Counted from the stretch's first letter, positions 46,448-55,945 are shown. The stretch: DNA of 64,000 nt from Fimbriiglobus ruber (GCF_002197845.1 NZ_NIDE01000004.1:310001-374000); one strand, 5' to 3'. Made by a program: numbers and translations. Notes: generated from the letters alone by a model not told the origin.

Positions 46448-47893
46448 CTACCCCAGGGCTGCTTCGACCACGTCCCCACCCACGTCCGTCAGTCGCTCGT
46501 CCCGCCCGTTGTGCCGTGTGGTCAACTTCTCGTGATCGAGGCCGAGGGTGTGCAGGATCGTCGCGTGAAAATCGTTGACCGACACTTTGTCTTCGACCGC
46601 TTTCAGGCCGAACTCGTCGGTCGTGCCGACCGATTTTCCGCCTTTCACCCCGCCCCCCGCGAGCCACATCGTATACCCGAGCGGGTTGTGGTCGCGGCCC
46701 TTGCTCCCCTGGCTGTTCGGCGTGCGGCCGAACTCGCTGCACCAGACGACCAGCGTGTCCTTGAGTAGCCCGCGGCGCTTCAGGTCGGTAAGCAGGGCGG
46801 CGACCGGTTTGTCGACGTGACCGCACATCTTCTCGTGGTTCTGGTTCACGTCGTCGTGCGCGTCCCACTGCATGCTGAGCGGCCCGCCGCCGGAGTAGAC
46901 CTGGACGAACCGCACGCCCCGCTCGACCAGCCGCCGGGCCAGGAGCAGGCGGGTGCCGAAGTCGGCCGTCCGAGGGTCGTCGAGGCCGTACAGTGAGTGG
47001 GTTTCCTTGGTCTCCTTGGCCAAGTCGACGGCTTCCGGGGCGTGCGTCTGCATGCGAAACGCGAGTTCGTAACTCGCCACCCGGGCGGCCAGGTCGGTGT
47101 CGCCCGGCGCGAGGTCCATTTCGTTCAGCTTTTTCACCATGTCGAACGCCCGCTTGTTCTGGGCTGCGGTCACGTCCGCGGGCGGCTTCAGGTTGAGGAT
47201 CGGGGTCGCCCCTTTGCGGAAAAGGGTGCCCTGGTAAACGGCCGGGAGGTAAGCCGACCCCCAGCACGGCGCGCCGCCCTCGGGCACCCCTTCCGGCTGC
47301 GGCATCACGCAATACGCGGGCAGGTTCTGATTCTCGCTCCCCAAACCGTAAGTCACCCACGACCCGAGCGACGGGTGTCCCATCAGGAACCGGCCGGTGT
47401 GCAACTCGTACATCGCCGGCGCGTGGATCGTGGACGTACACCAGCACGACTTCAGGAAGCAAATGTCATCCACGCACGTCGCCAGGTTCGGCAGCAGGTC
47501 GGACACCCACTGCCCGCTCTGCCCGTGCTGTTTGAACTGGCGGGTGCTGCCGAGGACGGTTTCCTTCCCGGTGGTGAACTGGCTCTTGGGCTGCCCGGTG
47601 CTGTCCGGGAGCGGCTTCCCGTGCCACTTCTGGAGAGCAGGTTTCGGGTCGAACAGGTCCATCTGGCTCGGCCCGCCGACCATGAACAGGAAGATCACCT
47701 GTTTAGCAGTGGCCGCGTGGTGCGGCGACTTGGGGGCGAGCGGGTTGAGGGTCGCTTGCCCGTCGGACGCGCGGGCGCGGTCCTGGGCGAGCATCCAGTT
47801 GAGCGCGATGCCGCCGAGTCCGCCCCCGGCGGTGTGGAGGAAATCGCGGCGGGTTTTGGCGGGTCGGAAGTGTGGCGGGGTGGGTGTACTCAT
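46448..47893 (-). CDS. DUF1501 protein, Tat-exported (solo copy)
   Basis: DUF1501 protein of 481 residues with a twin-arginine signal ([19 protein letters not shown], residues 13-31). Family blocks present: [25 protein letters not shown]-like region replaced by [17 protein letters not shown], the [13 protein letters not shown] stretch, [23 protein letters not shown] and the closing [20 protein letters not shown]. Unlike the copy at 4342 there is no DUF1549 partner next to it. Function of the family is unproven; export is inferred. Confidence 0.93.
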   Translation of the reverse strand: MSTPTPPHFRPAKTRRDFLHTAGGGLGGIALNWMLAQDRARASDGQATLNPLAPKSPHHAATAKQVIFLFMVGGPSQMDLFDPKPALQKWHGKPLPDSTGQPKSQFTTGKETVLGSTRQFKQHGQSGQWVSDLLPNLATCVDDICFLKSCWCTSTIHAPAMYELHTGRFLMGHPSLGSWVTYGLGSENQNLPAYCVMPQPEGVPEGGAPCWGSAYLPAVYQGTLFRKGATPILNLKPPADVTAAQNKRAFDMVKKLNEMDLAPGDTDLAARVASYELAFRMQTHAPEAVDLAKETKETHSLYGLDDPRTADFGTRLLLARRLVERGVRFVQVYSGGGPLSMQWDAHDDVNQNHEKMCGHVDKPVAALLTDLKRRGLLKDTLVVWCSEFGRTPNSQGSKGRDHNPLGYTMWLAGGGVKGGKSVGTTDEFGLKAVEDKVSVNDFHATILHTLGLDHEKLTTRHNGRDERLTDVGGDVVEAALG

Positions 47894-48118
47894 AAACGCA
47901 GCCTACCCGCGGCGGCGGGACGGTGCAAGCAGCCAGTGGAGTCAGTCTCGCGTTCGTGGCCGGACACTTCACGAGCCCAGCACCCCGGCGTCGAGCCCAC
48001 CTGTGGCACAACGCCAACGACTGTTACATGGGCTTCGCGACATCGCCCGGTTACGAATTCCGCGCGGATACCGAGCGCGGGGATTGACTGACGCGATCGC
48101 ACGGGATAAAGTTGTTTG

Positions 48119-48133
48119 TGAGAATGAGTCTCA
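48119..48133. promoter_or_regulatory. Putative Fur box at the start of the Bfd-like gene
   Basis: TGAGAATGAGTCTCA is a perfect inverted repeat around a 5-base centre (TGAGA...TCTCA). It matches the 15-base Fur 7-1-7 consensus TGATAATNATTATCA at 11 of 14 specified positions. It overlaps the ATG at 48124 of the Bfd-like gene. Iron control of bfd genes by Fur is known in other bacteria; binding here is inference. Confidence 0.55.
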
Positions 48134-48456
48134 ATCAGCCTGCCGCCGAAGCCTCCTTGGCTCTCCCTATGCCGCTCATCCCAGTTGACCAAGTCGCCAC
48201 GCGGGACTGTCCGGACCCTTGCGCGGGGCCATGTTCCGGCTGCCCGGACCGGATCGTTTGTAAGTGCCTGCGCGTGACGGAAGGGGAGATCGTGGATGCG
48301 ATTGCGTCCGGCGCTCACACGTTGCCGGCGCTCCGCAGAGCGACCCAGGCCGGGACGGGGTGTAACTGCTGCCTGGGTCAACTCCGCGAATACCTGGCGA
48401 CTTACGCCACGTCTCCTTCTTTCTCGTCGAGTACTTTGATCTGTTCGGAGAGGTAG
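48124..48456 (+). CDS. Bacterioferritin-associated ferredoxin-like (2Fe-2S) protein
   Basis: Small [2Fe-2S] protein of 110 residues from the ATG at 48124; the ATG at 48169 is an equally possible start and would leave the Fur-like box upstream. The Bfd domain is clear: VCKCLRVTEGEIVDAIASG, then GTGCNCCLGQLREYL, with the four cluster Cys. An extra Cys-rich stretch CPDPCAGPCSGCPD stands before it, not part of classic Bfd. It converges on bacterioferritin with a 55-nt overlap of the 3' ends. Bfd releases iron from bacterioferritin, so the pair is functionally linked. Confidence 0.82.
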   Translation: MSLNQPAAEASLALPMPLIPVDQVATRDCPDPCAGPCSGCPDRIVCKCLRVTEGEIVDAIASGAHTLPALRRATQAGTGCNCCLGQLREYLATYATSPSFSSSTLICSER

Positions 48457-48899
48457 CGTTCCAGGCCGACCATTTGGATGAGGCCGAGCTGCGTTTCCAG
48501 CCAGTCGACGTGTTCTTCCGACTCGGTCAGAATTTCGGCCGCGAGGACGTGGGTACCGTTGTCTTTCAAGCGAATCGCCAGGTCGACCAGCTCGTTGTAA
48601 GCCGTCACACCACCGACCTCAAGCTTGAGGTCGTTCTCGAACTGTTCCTTGACGTCCGCGCCGACGCGGATGACGTCGTACCGGGCAATCTCTGGGACGC
48701 CTTCCAGGAACAAAATCCGTTCGATGATCTTGTCCGCGTGCTTCATCTCCCCGATCGATTCTTCGTAATGCTTGGCGGCCAACCGCATCAGCCCCCAGTT
48801 CTTGCACATCTTGGCCTGGCAAAAATACTGGTTGATGGCGGTCAGTTCGATCGTCAACGCCCGGTTGAGGCCGTCAATGATCTCGGGGAGGCCCTTCAT
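48402..48899 (-). CDS. bfr: Bacterioferritin
   Basis: Iron storage ferritin of 165 residues with heme-binding Met52. Diiron ligands by count: Glu18 (LTIELTAINQY), Glu51 and His54 (EMKHADK), Glu94 (LKLEVGG) and His130 (EEHVDWLE). The position expected to be bridging Glu127 is Ser, flanked by Glu126 and Glu128. The start at 48899 is preceded by an acggag ribosome site; longer upstream frames lack support. It overlaps the convergent Bfd-like gene at the 3' ends. Confidence 0.92.
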   Translation of the reverse strand: MKGLPEIIDGLNRALTIELTAINQYFCQAKMCKNWGLMRLAAKHYEESIGEMKHADKIIERILFLEGVPEIARYDVIRVGADVKEQFENDLKLEVGGVTAYNELVDLAIRLKDNGTHVLAAEILTESEEHVDWLETQLGLIQMVGLERYLSEQIKVLDEKEGDVA

Positions 48900-49050
48900 G
48901 TCGACTCCGTTAAGGTCTGGTTCCGGTGAAATGATCGGATCGTGATCCCGTGGTCGAAGCGATCGCTTGATCGGCCCAGGCACCTGCCGGCCGATTGGCG
49001 AGATGATACGCATTCGCCCGGGCATTGTCGCGTTTCGGGACGCGCGAGTG

Positions 49051-49899
49051 CTACTTTTCGATCTCCCGCCGTATGGTGAAGTGAGGGAGCGTCGGCACCC
49101 GGCTAGCGGGGTGTTTCCCGGCCGTCCAGACGATCTCGTTGCCGAGTTTCACTTCCAGCCCGCCCGACGTCGACCGGACGAACGCGTACTGCCATTCGGC
49201 TTTGTCCGCCTCCCCGATTGCTTCGAGGGCCAGAACGACCTCGGGATCGGTTCCCAGGGCGTATGCGAAGAGGGCTCCGTCCTGGAGTTTCGCGTCGGGT
49301 TGAGTCATGCCTGCCAGTTCGTAACGGAAGAGCGGCCGGGGAAGGAGTCGGAGTTCTTCCCGGTCGGCGTCGTCGCCCCGCCACCCGGTCATGGTCGCTT
49401 TAAAGCGCTCGGCAATCGCCTTCATCTGGCGCAGCCGCTCGGCGGGCGTTTTCGCGGGCGCGGGCGCCGCGGGTACGGCCTTGAACTCCACCCCGGCCGT
49501 CGCGGGCGACCAGATCACGCGGTCCTTATCTCGGGCGATCAGTTTGGTGTCCCGTGAAAGCGAGTCGAACTCGTGGTGCAGCCACTTCTCCCACGGGTAA
49601 ATGCTGGCGACGGCGATGGGCCGGCCGTTGTGGGCCCAGACCACCATCATCGCCTCGCCGACCTGCCCGCGGACGACGTTGCGCCACCGCATGACGGGTT
49701 TCGCGGTGAGTGGCGTGGCGGCGTCCGCCGCGGGAAGTACGTCGTACCAGCCGACGGATTTTTCGATCATCTCGCTGAGCTTCTTCGGCTCGTCGGGGTC
49801 GCCCTGCTCCGGCGGGTCTACGGCCCGCGTCCCCGGCAACATCGCTGCCATAGCCAGACAGCACGTCAGCCCACCGATCGCGAATCGTCCGGCAGTCAT
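49051..49899 (-). CDS. Exported protein of unknown function
   Basis: Unrecognised protein of 282 residues with a signal peptide (MTAGRFAIGGLTCCLAMAAMLPGTRA). A GAGGAG site lies 5 nt before the ATG at 49899, which is preferred to a GTG two codons upstream. The mature part has a conserved-looking core (PVMRWRNVVRGQVGEAMMVVWAHNGRPIAVASIYPW) and a second block LLPRPLFRYELAG, DGALFAYALGTDPEVVLALEA. This layout is seen in planctomycete-only hypothetical families, from memory. Alone on its strand; function unknown. Confidence 0.75.
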   Translation of the reverse strand: MTAGRFAIGGLTCCLAMAAMLPGTRAVDPPEQGDPDEPKKLSEMIEKSVGWYDVLPAADAATPLTAKPVMRWRNVVRGQVGEAMMVVWAHNGRPIAVASIYPWEKWLHHEFDSLSRDTKLIARDKDRVIWSPATAGVEFKAVPAAPAPAKTPAERLRQMKAIAERFKATMTGWRGDDADREELRLLPRPLFRYELAGMTQPDAKLQDGALFAYALGTDPEVVLALEAIGEADKAEWQYAFVRSTSGGLEVKLGNEIVWTAGKHPASRVPTLPHFTIRREIEK

Positions 49900-50107
49900 A
49901 ACCACTCCTCAATGAAGTGCGATGAACTGAGTTGGCTCGTTCTGGTCAGAGCAACTTTCCCGGGCGAACGCTCAACATGCACAAGTCTACCCAGAAATGA
50001 GCCCGGTTTGGAACGGAATTCGACAGACAGGGGCACGAGCGGCGTGAGAATCAAGAGTCGGATATAATTCCTATAGGCGAACCGACACCCATGCGGAGGC
50101 CGAACCA

Positions 50108-50941
50108 ATGCTCAAAAGCATGCTAGTCGGGCTGGACGGGACGGCGTATGCGGCCGCGGCGACCGAACTCGGGATTCGCTGGGCCGAGCAATACGACGCG
50201 CTCCTCGTCGGAATTGGCGTGGTCGACGTGCCAATGGTGACGACGCCCGAGGCGACGCCGATGGGGGCCACGTTCGTCACGGGCACCCTGGATTACGAGC
50301 GACTGGTCGCGTCCCGGCACAAGGTCGAGCGGTGGCTCGAAGCGTTCTCGCTTCGCTGCGCTGCGGCCCGGGTCTCGTCCAAAGTCCTCCAGTACGAAGA
50401 AGACGCGCTCGTCAACATCTCGACCCAGGCCGAGCGGTACGATCTGGTCATCCTCGGCCAGCAGACCCACTTCCGGTACGAAACGCACGCCGGCCCGTGC
50501 GACACGCTGGACCAACTGCTCCACCGCCCGCCGCGGCCGGTCGTCGCGGTGCCCGACCGCATCCCCGGGGGGCGGACGGTCGTGATCGCTTATGACGGCA
50601 GCCCCCAGGCCGCGCGGACCGTCGCCGCGTTCCGGGCGACCGGGATCGCCGCGAAATACCCGACCGTGGTTCTCACCATCGGCGACGACCACGTCGAAGC
50701 CGCTCGGGTGGCCGGCCGGGCGGTCGAATACCTCGGATTCCACGGCCTTCACGCGAAGACCAAGATCGTGTCCGCGAAGGGTAACGTCGGCGAACGCCTG
50801 CTCGAAGAAGTGAGTAAGCTGGACGCCCAACTGCTCGTGATGGGTGCGTTCTCGCACTCGGCCGTCCGCGACTTCTTCTTCGGCTCGACCACCCGCCGCG
50901 TACTCAAGGCGACGGGGGTGCCGGTGTTTTTGTACCATTGA
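50108..50941 (+). CDS. Tandem universal stress protein (UspA family)
   Basis: Two UspA-like domains in 277 residues. Domain 1 starts MLKSMLVGLDGTAYAAAA and is degenerate in its nucleotide motif. Domain 2 starts VVIAYDGSPQAART and keeps the ATP-binding motif GAFSHSAVRDFFFGSTTRRVL (G-x2-x-G-x9-G-S/T). Such tandem proteins bind ATP and act in stress survival. It stands alone, followed by a long palindrome. Confidence 0.88.
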   Translation: MLKSMLVGLDGTAYAAAATELGIRWAEQYDALLVGIGVVDVPMVTTPEATPMGATFVTGTLDYERLVASRHKVERWLEAFSLRCAAARVSSKVLQYEEDALVNISTQAERYDLVILGQQTHFRYETHAGPCDTLDQLLHRPPRPVVAVPDRIPGGRTVVIAYDGSPQAARTVAAFRATGIAAKYPTVVLTIGDDHVEAARVAGRAVEYLGFHGLHAKTKIVSAKGNVGERLLEEVSKLDAQLLVMGAFSHSAVRDFFFGSTTRRVLKATGVPVFLYH

Positions 50942-51074
50942 GGATCGATCACGCGGTACGGTCCCGAGAAGCGAGGCCGAAGAAATTTGCGCTCTCAGCT
51001 AACCCAGCAAGCATGGTGAATCTTTGTTGCGTCGACCCGACCGATAACCCTCGATCCGGCCGTCGAAAAATTCA

Positions 51075-51180
51075 GTAGGGTCCGCTGTGCGGACCGGTTA
51101 TTCCGAGCGGTGTCCCGCCTCCCAATCCAACATCGCACTGTGGGGCGTTTGGAATAACCGGTCCGCACAGCGGACCCTAC
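51075..51180. repeat. Palindrome with 30-bp perfect arms (gtagggtccgctgtgcgg type)
   Basis: Arms 51075-51104 and 51151-51180 are exact reverse complements, separated by 46 bases. The arm itself includes an inner ccgctgtgcgg near-palindrome. It lies between a stress protein gene and an MFS gene that converge. MITE/REP-like dispersed element; no coding content. Confidence 0.85.
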
Positions 51181-51214
51181 ATGACAAAGCTGATCCGTGT
51201 TCACCCGTGGCGAA

Positions 51215-52771
51215 TTATCCTTCGCTCGCCCGCTTGGTGTCTTCGTCCAGGTAGCGGGCACCGGCGACCCAGAGACCGCCGCCGACCAGGATGAGGACGG
51301 ACACCGCCAGGAACGCGGTGTGCAGGTCGGTCAGGTCGGCGATGAACCCCAGGACCGGCGGGGAGATCGCGTCTCCGAGCGCGTGGATGACAAGGATGTT
51401 GATCGCGAAGGCGGTCGCCCGGATCGGCGAGCGCGAGACGTTCGCCAGGATCGTGTTCGCCGGGCCGGTGTTGAAGAACAGGCCGAAGATCGCGACCGCC
51501 AACACGACCCATGCCCACGGGAACGGGATAAACAACATCGCGACGAAGAACGGCCACGAGACCAGCGTCGACCAGCCGGCCGCGTGGAAGTACGCCCCCC
51601 GGACCCCGCGGTTTCGGAGCTTGTCCCCGAGCCACCCGCCCACGACCGTGGCGATCAACCCGCTGACCACCGTAATCACCCCGAACATCAACCCCACGGA
51701 CCCGGTCGTCACCGAATCCGGGGCGGTGGCCGCGTCGAACAACATCTCTCCGTACTGCCGGGCTTCGTCGCGGGTGAGCCGGTCGGCCAACACCTTCTTG
51801 AACCCGTCATAGGACAATTCCTGGCCGTCCGCCGCCGGCCTCAGTTTTTCGGCCACCTCGACCGGGACCACCCGGCTCCCCGGCGTACCGTCCGCTTGCG
51901 GGAGCGTGAGGAACTTCGGGTCGGACCCGAGCTTCTCCAGTGTCTGCGGCGTGACCACGAACTGGGCCTGCCGCTGGAACATGTAGTCCGGCACCCAGAC
52001 GGCTACACCGCCGAGGACGAACGTCGTCGCGGTCATGCCCGCACAGCACAACACGAACGACCGGATGCCCTTCAATTCGCCGAGGACGGCCCAATACGAC
52101 TGGTGCGTATGGCCGGTTCCCGCCGTGGTTGCGGTACGACCCCGGGGCGGCTCGCGCATGAAGAAGCAGAGGAGACCCGGGATCAGGCCGATGTACGTCA
52201 CCCAGAACGCGTGTCGCCAGCCGAAGTGTTGGGCCAGCTGACCGCCGATGACGAAGCCGAGGGCGCTGCCGACCGGGATCGCCGCGTAAAACAGGGCCAT
52301 CACCCGACCGCGCTCGCGGACCGGGAAGAGGTCTGAGATCATCGCCGGGGCGATCGGCCCGTAAGCCGCCTCGCCGATGCCGACGAACGCCCGGGTCAGG
52401 AGCAACAGTGCGAACGTGTGCGCCAGCCCTGAACTCCCGCTCGCGACGCTCCACAAGACCACCCCGACCCCGACCACCCACCACCGCCGGACGAAGTCCC
52501 CGGCCCACGCGAAGGCCGGAGACAAAATCATGTACGAGACCATGAACGCGGTCGCCAGCATGCCGAGCTTGGTCTGGAGCCAGGGGTCGTTGGCCGCGTC
52601 GAACAGGGTGCCGTCGAGCTTGAGCTTGGGAATGACGGCCGAGAGAACCTGGCGGTCGATGTAGTTGAATAAATTAATCGCCAGAAGGAGTACGAGCGCG
52701 GAGCCCGCCCCCGGGGCCGGGCCGGTTTTGTCGGCGGCATCGGCCGGGGTGTTGCTGCGCTCGGGTTCCAT
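51215..52771 (-). CDS. MFS transporter (spinster-like)
   Basis: Major facilitator protein of 518 residues with about twelve helices and a large middle insertion. Motifs: NLFNYIDRQVLSAVIPKL in helix 1, AWAGDFVRRWWVVGVG (the G-D-R loop 2-3 motif, degenerate), RAFVGIGEAAYGPIAPAMISDLFP in helices 4-5. This set is typical of spinster-like MFS carriers. The hydrophilic insert between helices 7 and 8 (about 100 residues, TPQTLEKLGSDPKFLTLPQ) is longer than usual. Substrate unknown. Confidence 0.88.
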   Translation of the reverse strand: MEPERSNTPADAADKTGPAPGAGSALVLLLAINLFNYIDRQVLSAVIPKLKLDGTLFDAANDPWLQTKLGMLATAFMVSYMILSPAFAWAGDFVRRWWVVGVGVVLWSVASGSSGLAHTFALLLLTRAFVGIGEAAYGPIAPAMISDLFPVRERGRVMALFYAAIPVGSALGFVIGGQLAQHFGWRHAFWVTYIGLIPGLLCFFMREPPRGRTATTAGTGHTHQSYWAVLGELKGIRSFVLCCAGMTATTFVLGGVAVWVPDYMFQRQAQFVVTPQTLEKLGSDPKFLTLPQADGTPGSRVVPVEVAEKLRPAADGQELSYDGFKKVLADRLTRDEARQYGEMLFDAATAPDSVTTGSVGLMFGVITVVSGLIATVVGGWLGDKLRNRGVRGAYFHAAGWSTLVSWPFFVAMLFIPFPWAWVVLAVAIFGLFFNTGPANTILANVSRSPIRATAFAINILVIHALGDAISPPVLGFIADLTDLHTAFLAVSVLILVGGGLWVAGARYLDEDTKRASEG

Positions 52772-52976
52772 TCCGTCTCCTTCGTCGGGCGTACCCGCTC
52801 GATTTGTGGTCGTTGAACGGGCCGTTATAATCGCCGGGACCGGGTGTTACAACAGTTTTGGGCGGAAAAGCGTCGCCGGGATAAAGCCCGGACCGCCCTG
52901 AACGAACACCTGAGCGGGTACCCGTCGTGCCACCCGGCACCGGCCGTCCCCGTTTTTCTCTCTCGGAGGAATTCCC

Positions 52977-53405
52977 GTGTCGGTCGAAGAAATCAAGAAG
53001 CGGTTCGTGAACGAGATCAAACTTCGGGCCTACGACGACAAGTACGTGGACCGGAACGAAGAACGCGAAATCCTTCAAATCGCCATCCAGCTCGGCGTCG
53101 GCATCGACCAGGCCCGGCACGCCCTCGCCCAGGTCTGCCACGACAGCGGGTACGTGTTGGAGAGCGGCGTCCTGAAAATGATCAAGGATCAGGTCGAAGT
53201 CGCGTCCGGGAACGACGGCAAAGTCGACCAAAAAGAATTTGAAATGATCGTCGACACGGCCAAAAAAGCCATGATGGGAAAGAAGAATGACCGGCAGATC
53301 AAGACCATGATCGTGCAGGTGATGGAAGACACCGGGAACAACAAGGTCAAGACTGGCTGGTTTAGCGACTGGTACGCGGCGATGAAAAAAGACCTCGGCA
53401 TGTGA
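52977..53405 (+). CDS. Small acidic/basic helical protein, TerB-like, unknown
   Basis: Protein of 142 residues, entirely helical, starting at GTG with cggagga 8 nt before it. The segments RNEEREILQIAIQLGVGIDQARHALAQV and NDGKVDQKEFEMIVDTAKKAM look like EF-hand/TerB-like helix-loop-helix units; DGKVDQKEF resembles a degenerate calcium loop. C-terminus GWFSDWYAAMKKDLGM is unusual. I recall such proteins only as planctomycete hypotheticals. Convergent with the coiled-coil gene; a hairpin lies between them. Confidence 0.7.
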   Translation: MSVEEIKKRFVNEIKLRAYDDKYVDRNEEREILQIAIQLGVGIDQARHALAQVCHDSGYVLESGVLKMIKDQVEVASGNDGKVDQKEFEMIVDTAKKAMMGKKNDRQIKTMIVQVMEDTGNNKVKTGWFSDWYAAMKKDLGM

Positions 53406-53425
53406 CCGGAAGCAATCCCGACCCG

Positions 53426-53459
53426 CGAGCCCGGCCGGGCGAAACCGGCCCCGGGCTCG
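53426..53459. terminator. Hairpin between convergent genes
   Basis: CGAGCCCGG (53426-53434) pairs with CCGGGCTCG (53451-53459), with an inner CCGG/CCGG pair around gcgaaa. It lies in the 79-bp gap between two converging stops, as a bidirectional terminator would. Confidence 0.55.
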
Positions 53460-53484
53460 TGATCTGGCGACCGACACATTCCAC

Positions 53485-54372
53485 TTACATTTCGTCGTCG
53501 GGCTCGGTCTCGACCTTGCCGCCGGTCGCTTTGTTCGGGGCGGGCTTGCCGTTACCCGCGGGCGGCGCCGGTTGCGGCGGTCCGACCCTCTTGGGCATCG
53601 GCGTACCCTGAGCCGGCGGGCCGTACAGCCCTTCCAACCGGGCCAGCTTTTCCCGGCAGTCCTGCAGGCCGTGTTGCAGCTCTTTCATCGCCTCTTCGTA
53701 CTGTTTCAATTGGGCCGCCTGGCGGTCGCGGTTCCCGACGTCCATCGCGACATCCCGGTCCAGGTCCGACCGGACTCTCTGGACGTCGTCCCGGGCGATC
53801 CGGAGGTCGGTTCCGAGGGTCGCGAGCCGTTCCTTGAGGGCGTCGATCGCGGCGTCGGTCTTCTTGACCGCGTCGCTAACGGTGACCTGTTCTTTCTTCA
53901 AGGCGTCGAGCGCCGTCGTCGCCTCTTTTTTGGCGACCTCGGTTTCGACCCCCTGGTGGGTGACGCGTTCCTTCAGCCCGTCGTATTCCGTCTTCAGGCC
54001 GGTCAGCGTCGTACTCTGAGCGTTGGCGTCCTTCTGGAGAGCCTGCATCCGTTCCCAGTTGCTCGACATTCGGGAGTTGAACTCGTCCTTGCGGATAAGA
54101 TCAGCGCGGGCCTCGTTGATCTTGTTCACCTCGGACCGCAGGTCGGCCAGGGTGTTCGTGATGTTGTTGTAAAGCGTCACCACGACGAGCGCGCTGATGC
54201 TCAGGATGGTCCCCCCGAACACTCGCCAGAAGAGCGAAATTCGCTCGTCGTCATTCTTTTCCGGCTTTTGCGGCCGGGCGGCCTGGGCCGCGTCGACGCT
54301 CGCGCGGATGACTTGCGAAACCGTCGGCAATTCTTCCTGCCCGTCGTCCCGCTGGTTGTGACTCGTGTTCAC
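53485..54372 (-). CDS. Single-pass membrane protein with long coiled coil
   Basis: Unrecognised protein of 295 residues. A short cytoplasmic N-terminus with Arg/Lys-rich linker is followed by one transmembrane helix (FWRVFGGTILSISALVVVTLYNN, about 48-71). The rest to residue 250 is a heptad-rich coiled coil (LRSEVNKINEARADL, MQALQKDANAQ, LKERLATLGTDLRIARDDVQRV). The end is Pro/Gly/Lys-rich and disordered. A scaffold or envelope-spacer role is possible; function unknown. Start is ATG before MNTSHNQRDD with aggaa site. Confidence 0.72.
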   Translation of the reverse strand: MNTSHNQRDDGQEELPTVSQVIRASVDAAQAARPQKPEKNDDERISLFWRVFGGTILSISALVVVTLYNNITNTLADLRSEVNKINEARADLIRKDEFNSRMSSNWERMQALQKDANAQSTTLTGLKTEYDGLKERVTHQGVETEVAKKEATTALDALKKEQVTVSDAVKKTDAAIDALKERLATLGTDLRIARDDVQRVRSDLDRDVAMDVGNRDRQAAQLKQYEEAMKELQHGLQDCREKLARLEGLYGPPAQGTPMPKRVGPPQPAPPAGNGKPAPNKATGGKVETEPDDEM

Positions 54373-54737
54373 GGCATTTCCTCTCCAAGAATCCCGGTGT
54401 GGGTACTTCCGCGTTCACTTGACCGTATCGAATCGCGGAACCGGGGGCGGGCTTATATCGTGGGATCGCACGGCAATTCAAGTCGAATTTCGGGGGCGAG
54501 GGGGGGTGCGGATTCGGGAGCGGTGACGGTAGATACGAAGCGTGTCCCCGCCCCAGGGATGTCGGGCGGCGTGGCGAGATTGGGTGGACTGAGGGGAGCG
54601 AGAGAACGGCGCGGGCGGGGTCGCCCGGCACGACGCGGGTATTCAGGAAGTGTGTCCGCTTTGGCGGCGGTATGCCATAAGGACTCCGCGTTCCGCGTCA
54701 CTTGCGCGAAAGAGGGATATTGCCCGAGCCGTTTTGC

Positions 54738-54859
54738 TCAGCCTGAAAGGCTGGTAGTTCTCAGCCCAGGGCAACGCCCTGGGGGACCGTTGGAAATTCT
54801 GGCTCTCGTATGACCCAGGGCGTTGCCCTGGGCTGAGAACCACCAGCCCTTCAGGCTGA
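54738..54859. repeat. Palindrome with 46-bp arms (cagcccagggcaacgccctggg type)
   Basis: Arms 54738-54783 and 54814-54859 are reverse complements with two mismatches, separated by 30 bases. The arm contains gcccagggcaacgccctggg, itself nearly self-complementary. It lies in a gap between two minus-strand genes. Dispersed palindromic element, no coding content. Confidence 0.85.
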
Positions 54860-54915
54860 AAACCGCCACATCTGTTCTCGCCAACGTGAAACGGTACACG
54901 GATGGGACACTGATG

Positions 54916-55863
54916 TCACTCCCCGGCAATGACGTGAATCACGTGGTCGCCGCATCCGGCGTAAACCGTCTTCCCGTCCGCCGCGACGGCTACCGCGAAC
55001 ACCGGTTCCCGGGCGACACGGACCGCTCGCCGGAGTTCGTACCCCGGCACCGACCAGACGCGGACCGTGCGATCGTCGCCGCCGGCGACGAGGGTCGCTC
55101 CGTCCGGAGCGTAAGTCGCCGCATAGACCGGGTCTTTAAGCGGCCCCAGGACTTTCACGGCCGCCCCCGTGGCCACGTCCCAGACGTGAACGGTTTTGTC
55201 GTTCCCGGCCGACGCGAGTTGCTTCCCGTCCGGAGAAAAGGTGCAGCGGTAGACGTGACTCGTGTGGCCTTTCAGCACGCGGGCGGTCTTCGCCGTCACG
55301 TCCCACAGCCGCACCGACTGATCGCTCGACGCGGACGCGAGGATCGGTTTCGTCGGGTGGAAGTCGAGCCCGTAGACCGGCTTCGTGTGCCCCTCCAGCA
55401 CGGCAAGCGATTGACCGGTCGCAACGGTCCAGAGCCGTACCGTCGGGTCGTCCTCGCCGCCGGCGGTCGCTAGCGTTGCCCCGTCGGGGGAAAACGCGAG
55501 GCCGTAGACCGCCCCCTTGTGCCCGATAAACGTGCGGACTTTTTGACCAGTCGCGGCGGCCCACAAAACGACCCGGCCGTCCCCGTCGCACGACGCGACG
55601 AACCGGCCGTCCGGGCTGAATCGCGCGTCGTAGACCGGGGCGGCGTGTGTGAGCGTGGCCCGTGCCGCGCCTTTTGCCAGATCCCAAATCAGAGCTGTGT
55701 TGTCGCCGGAGGCCGACACGAGTTGTTTCCCGTCCCGCGAGAGGGCGACGGCGTACACGTTGTCCGTGTGACCTTTCAGAGTAAGTGGCGGCGGCGGGTC
55801 AAGCCGGACGACGAGACAGTGGATCGCGACGAAGAATCCGAGTAGCGGCATGGCGCGAACCAA
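54916..55863 (-). CDS. WD40 repeat protein
   Basis: Beta-propeller of seven WD40 blades in 315 residues, e.g. LTLKGHTDNVYAVALSRDG, LWDVTAKTARVLKGHTSHVYRC, VHVWDVATGAAVKVLG. The N-terminus (MVRAMPLLGFFVAIHCLVVRL) is a signal or membrane anchor, so the propeller is probably outside the cytoplasm. No enzymatic domain is fused. It lies between the palindrome and the Gly-rich TPM gene. Role unknown; likely a protein interaction scaffold. Confidence 0.85.
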   Translation of the reverse strand: MVRAMPLLGFFVAIHCLVVRLDPPPPLTLKGHTDNVYAVALSRDGKQLVSASGDNTALIWDLAKGAARATLTHAAPVYDARFSPDGRFVASCDGDGRVVLWAAATGQKVRTFIGHKGAVYGLAFSPDGATLATAGGEDDPTVRLWTVATGQSLAVLEGHTKPVYGLDFHPTKPILASASSDQSVRLWDVTAKTARVLKGHTSHVYRCTFSPDGKQLASAGNDKTVHVWDVATGAAVKVLGPLKDPVYAATYAPDGATLVAGGDDRTVRVWSVPGYELRRAVRVAREPVFAVAVAADGKTVYAGCGDHVIHVIAGE

Positions 55864-55945
55864 AGCTGGGTACGAAGAAAATCACCCCCGCCGGATCGGG
55901 CGGGGGTGACGAGTATTGCTCATGTACAGTGATTCGTGGTGGGCT

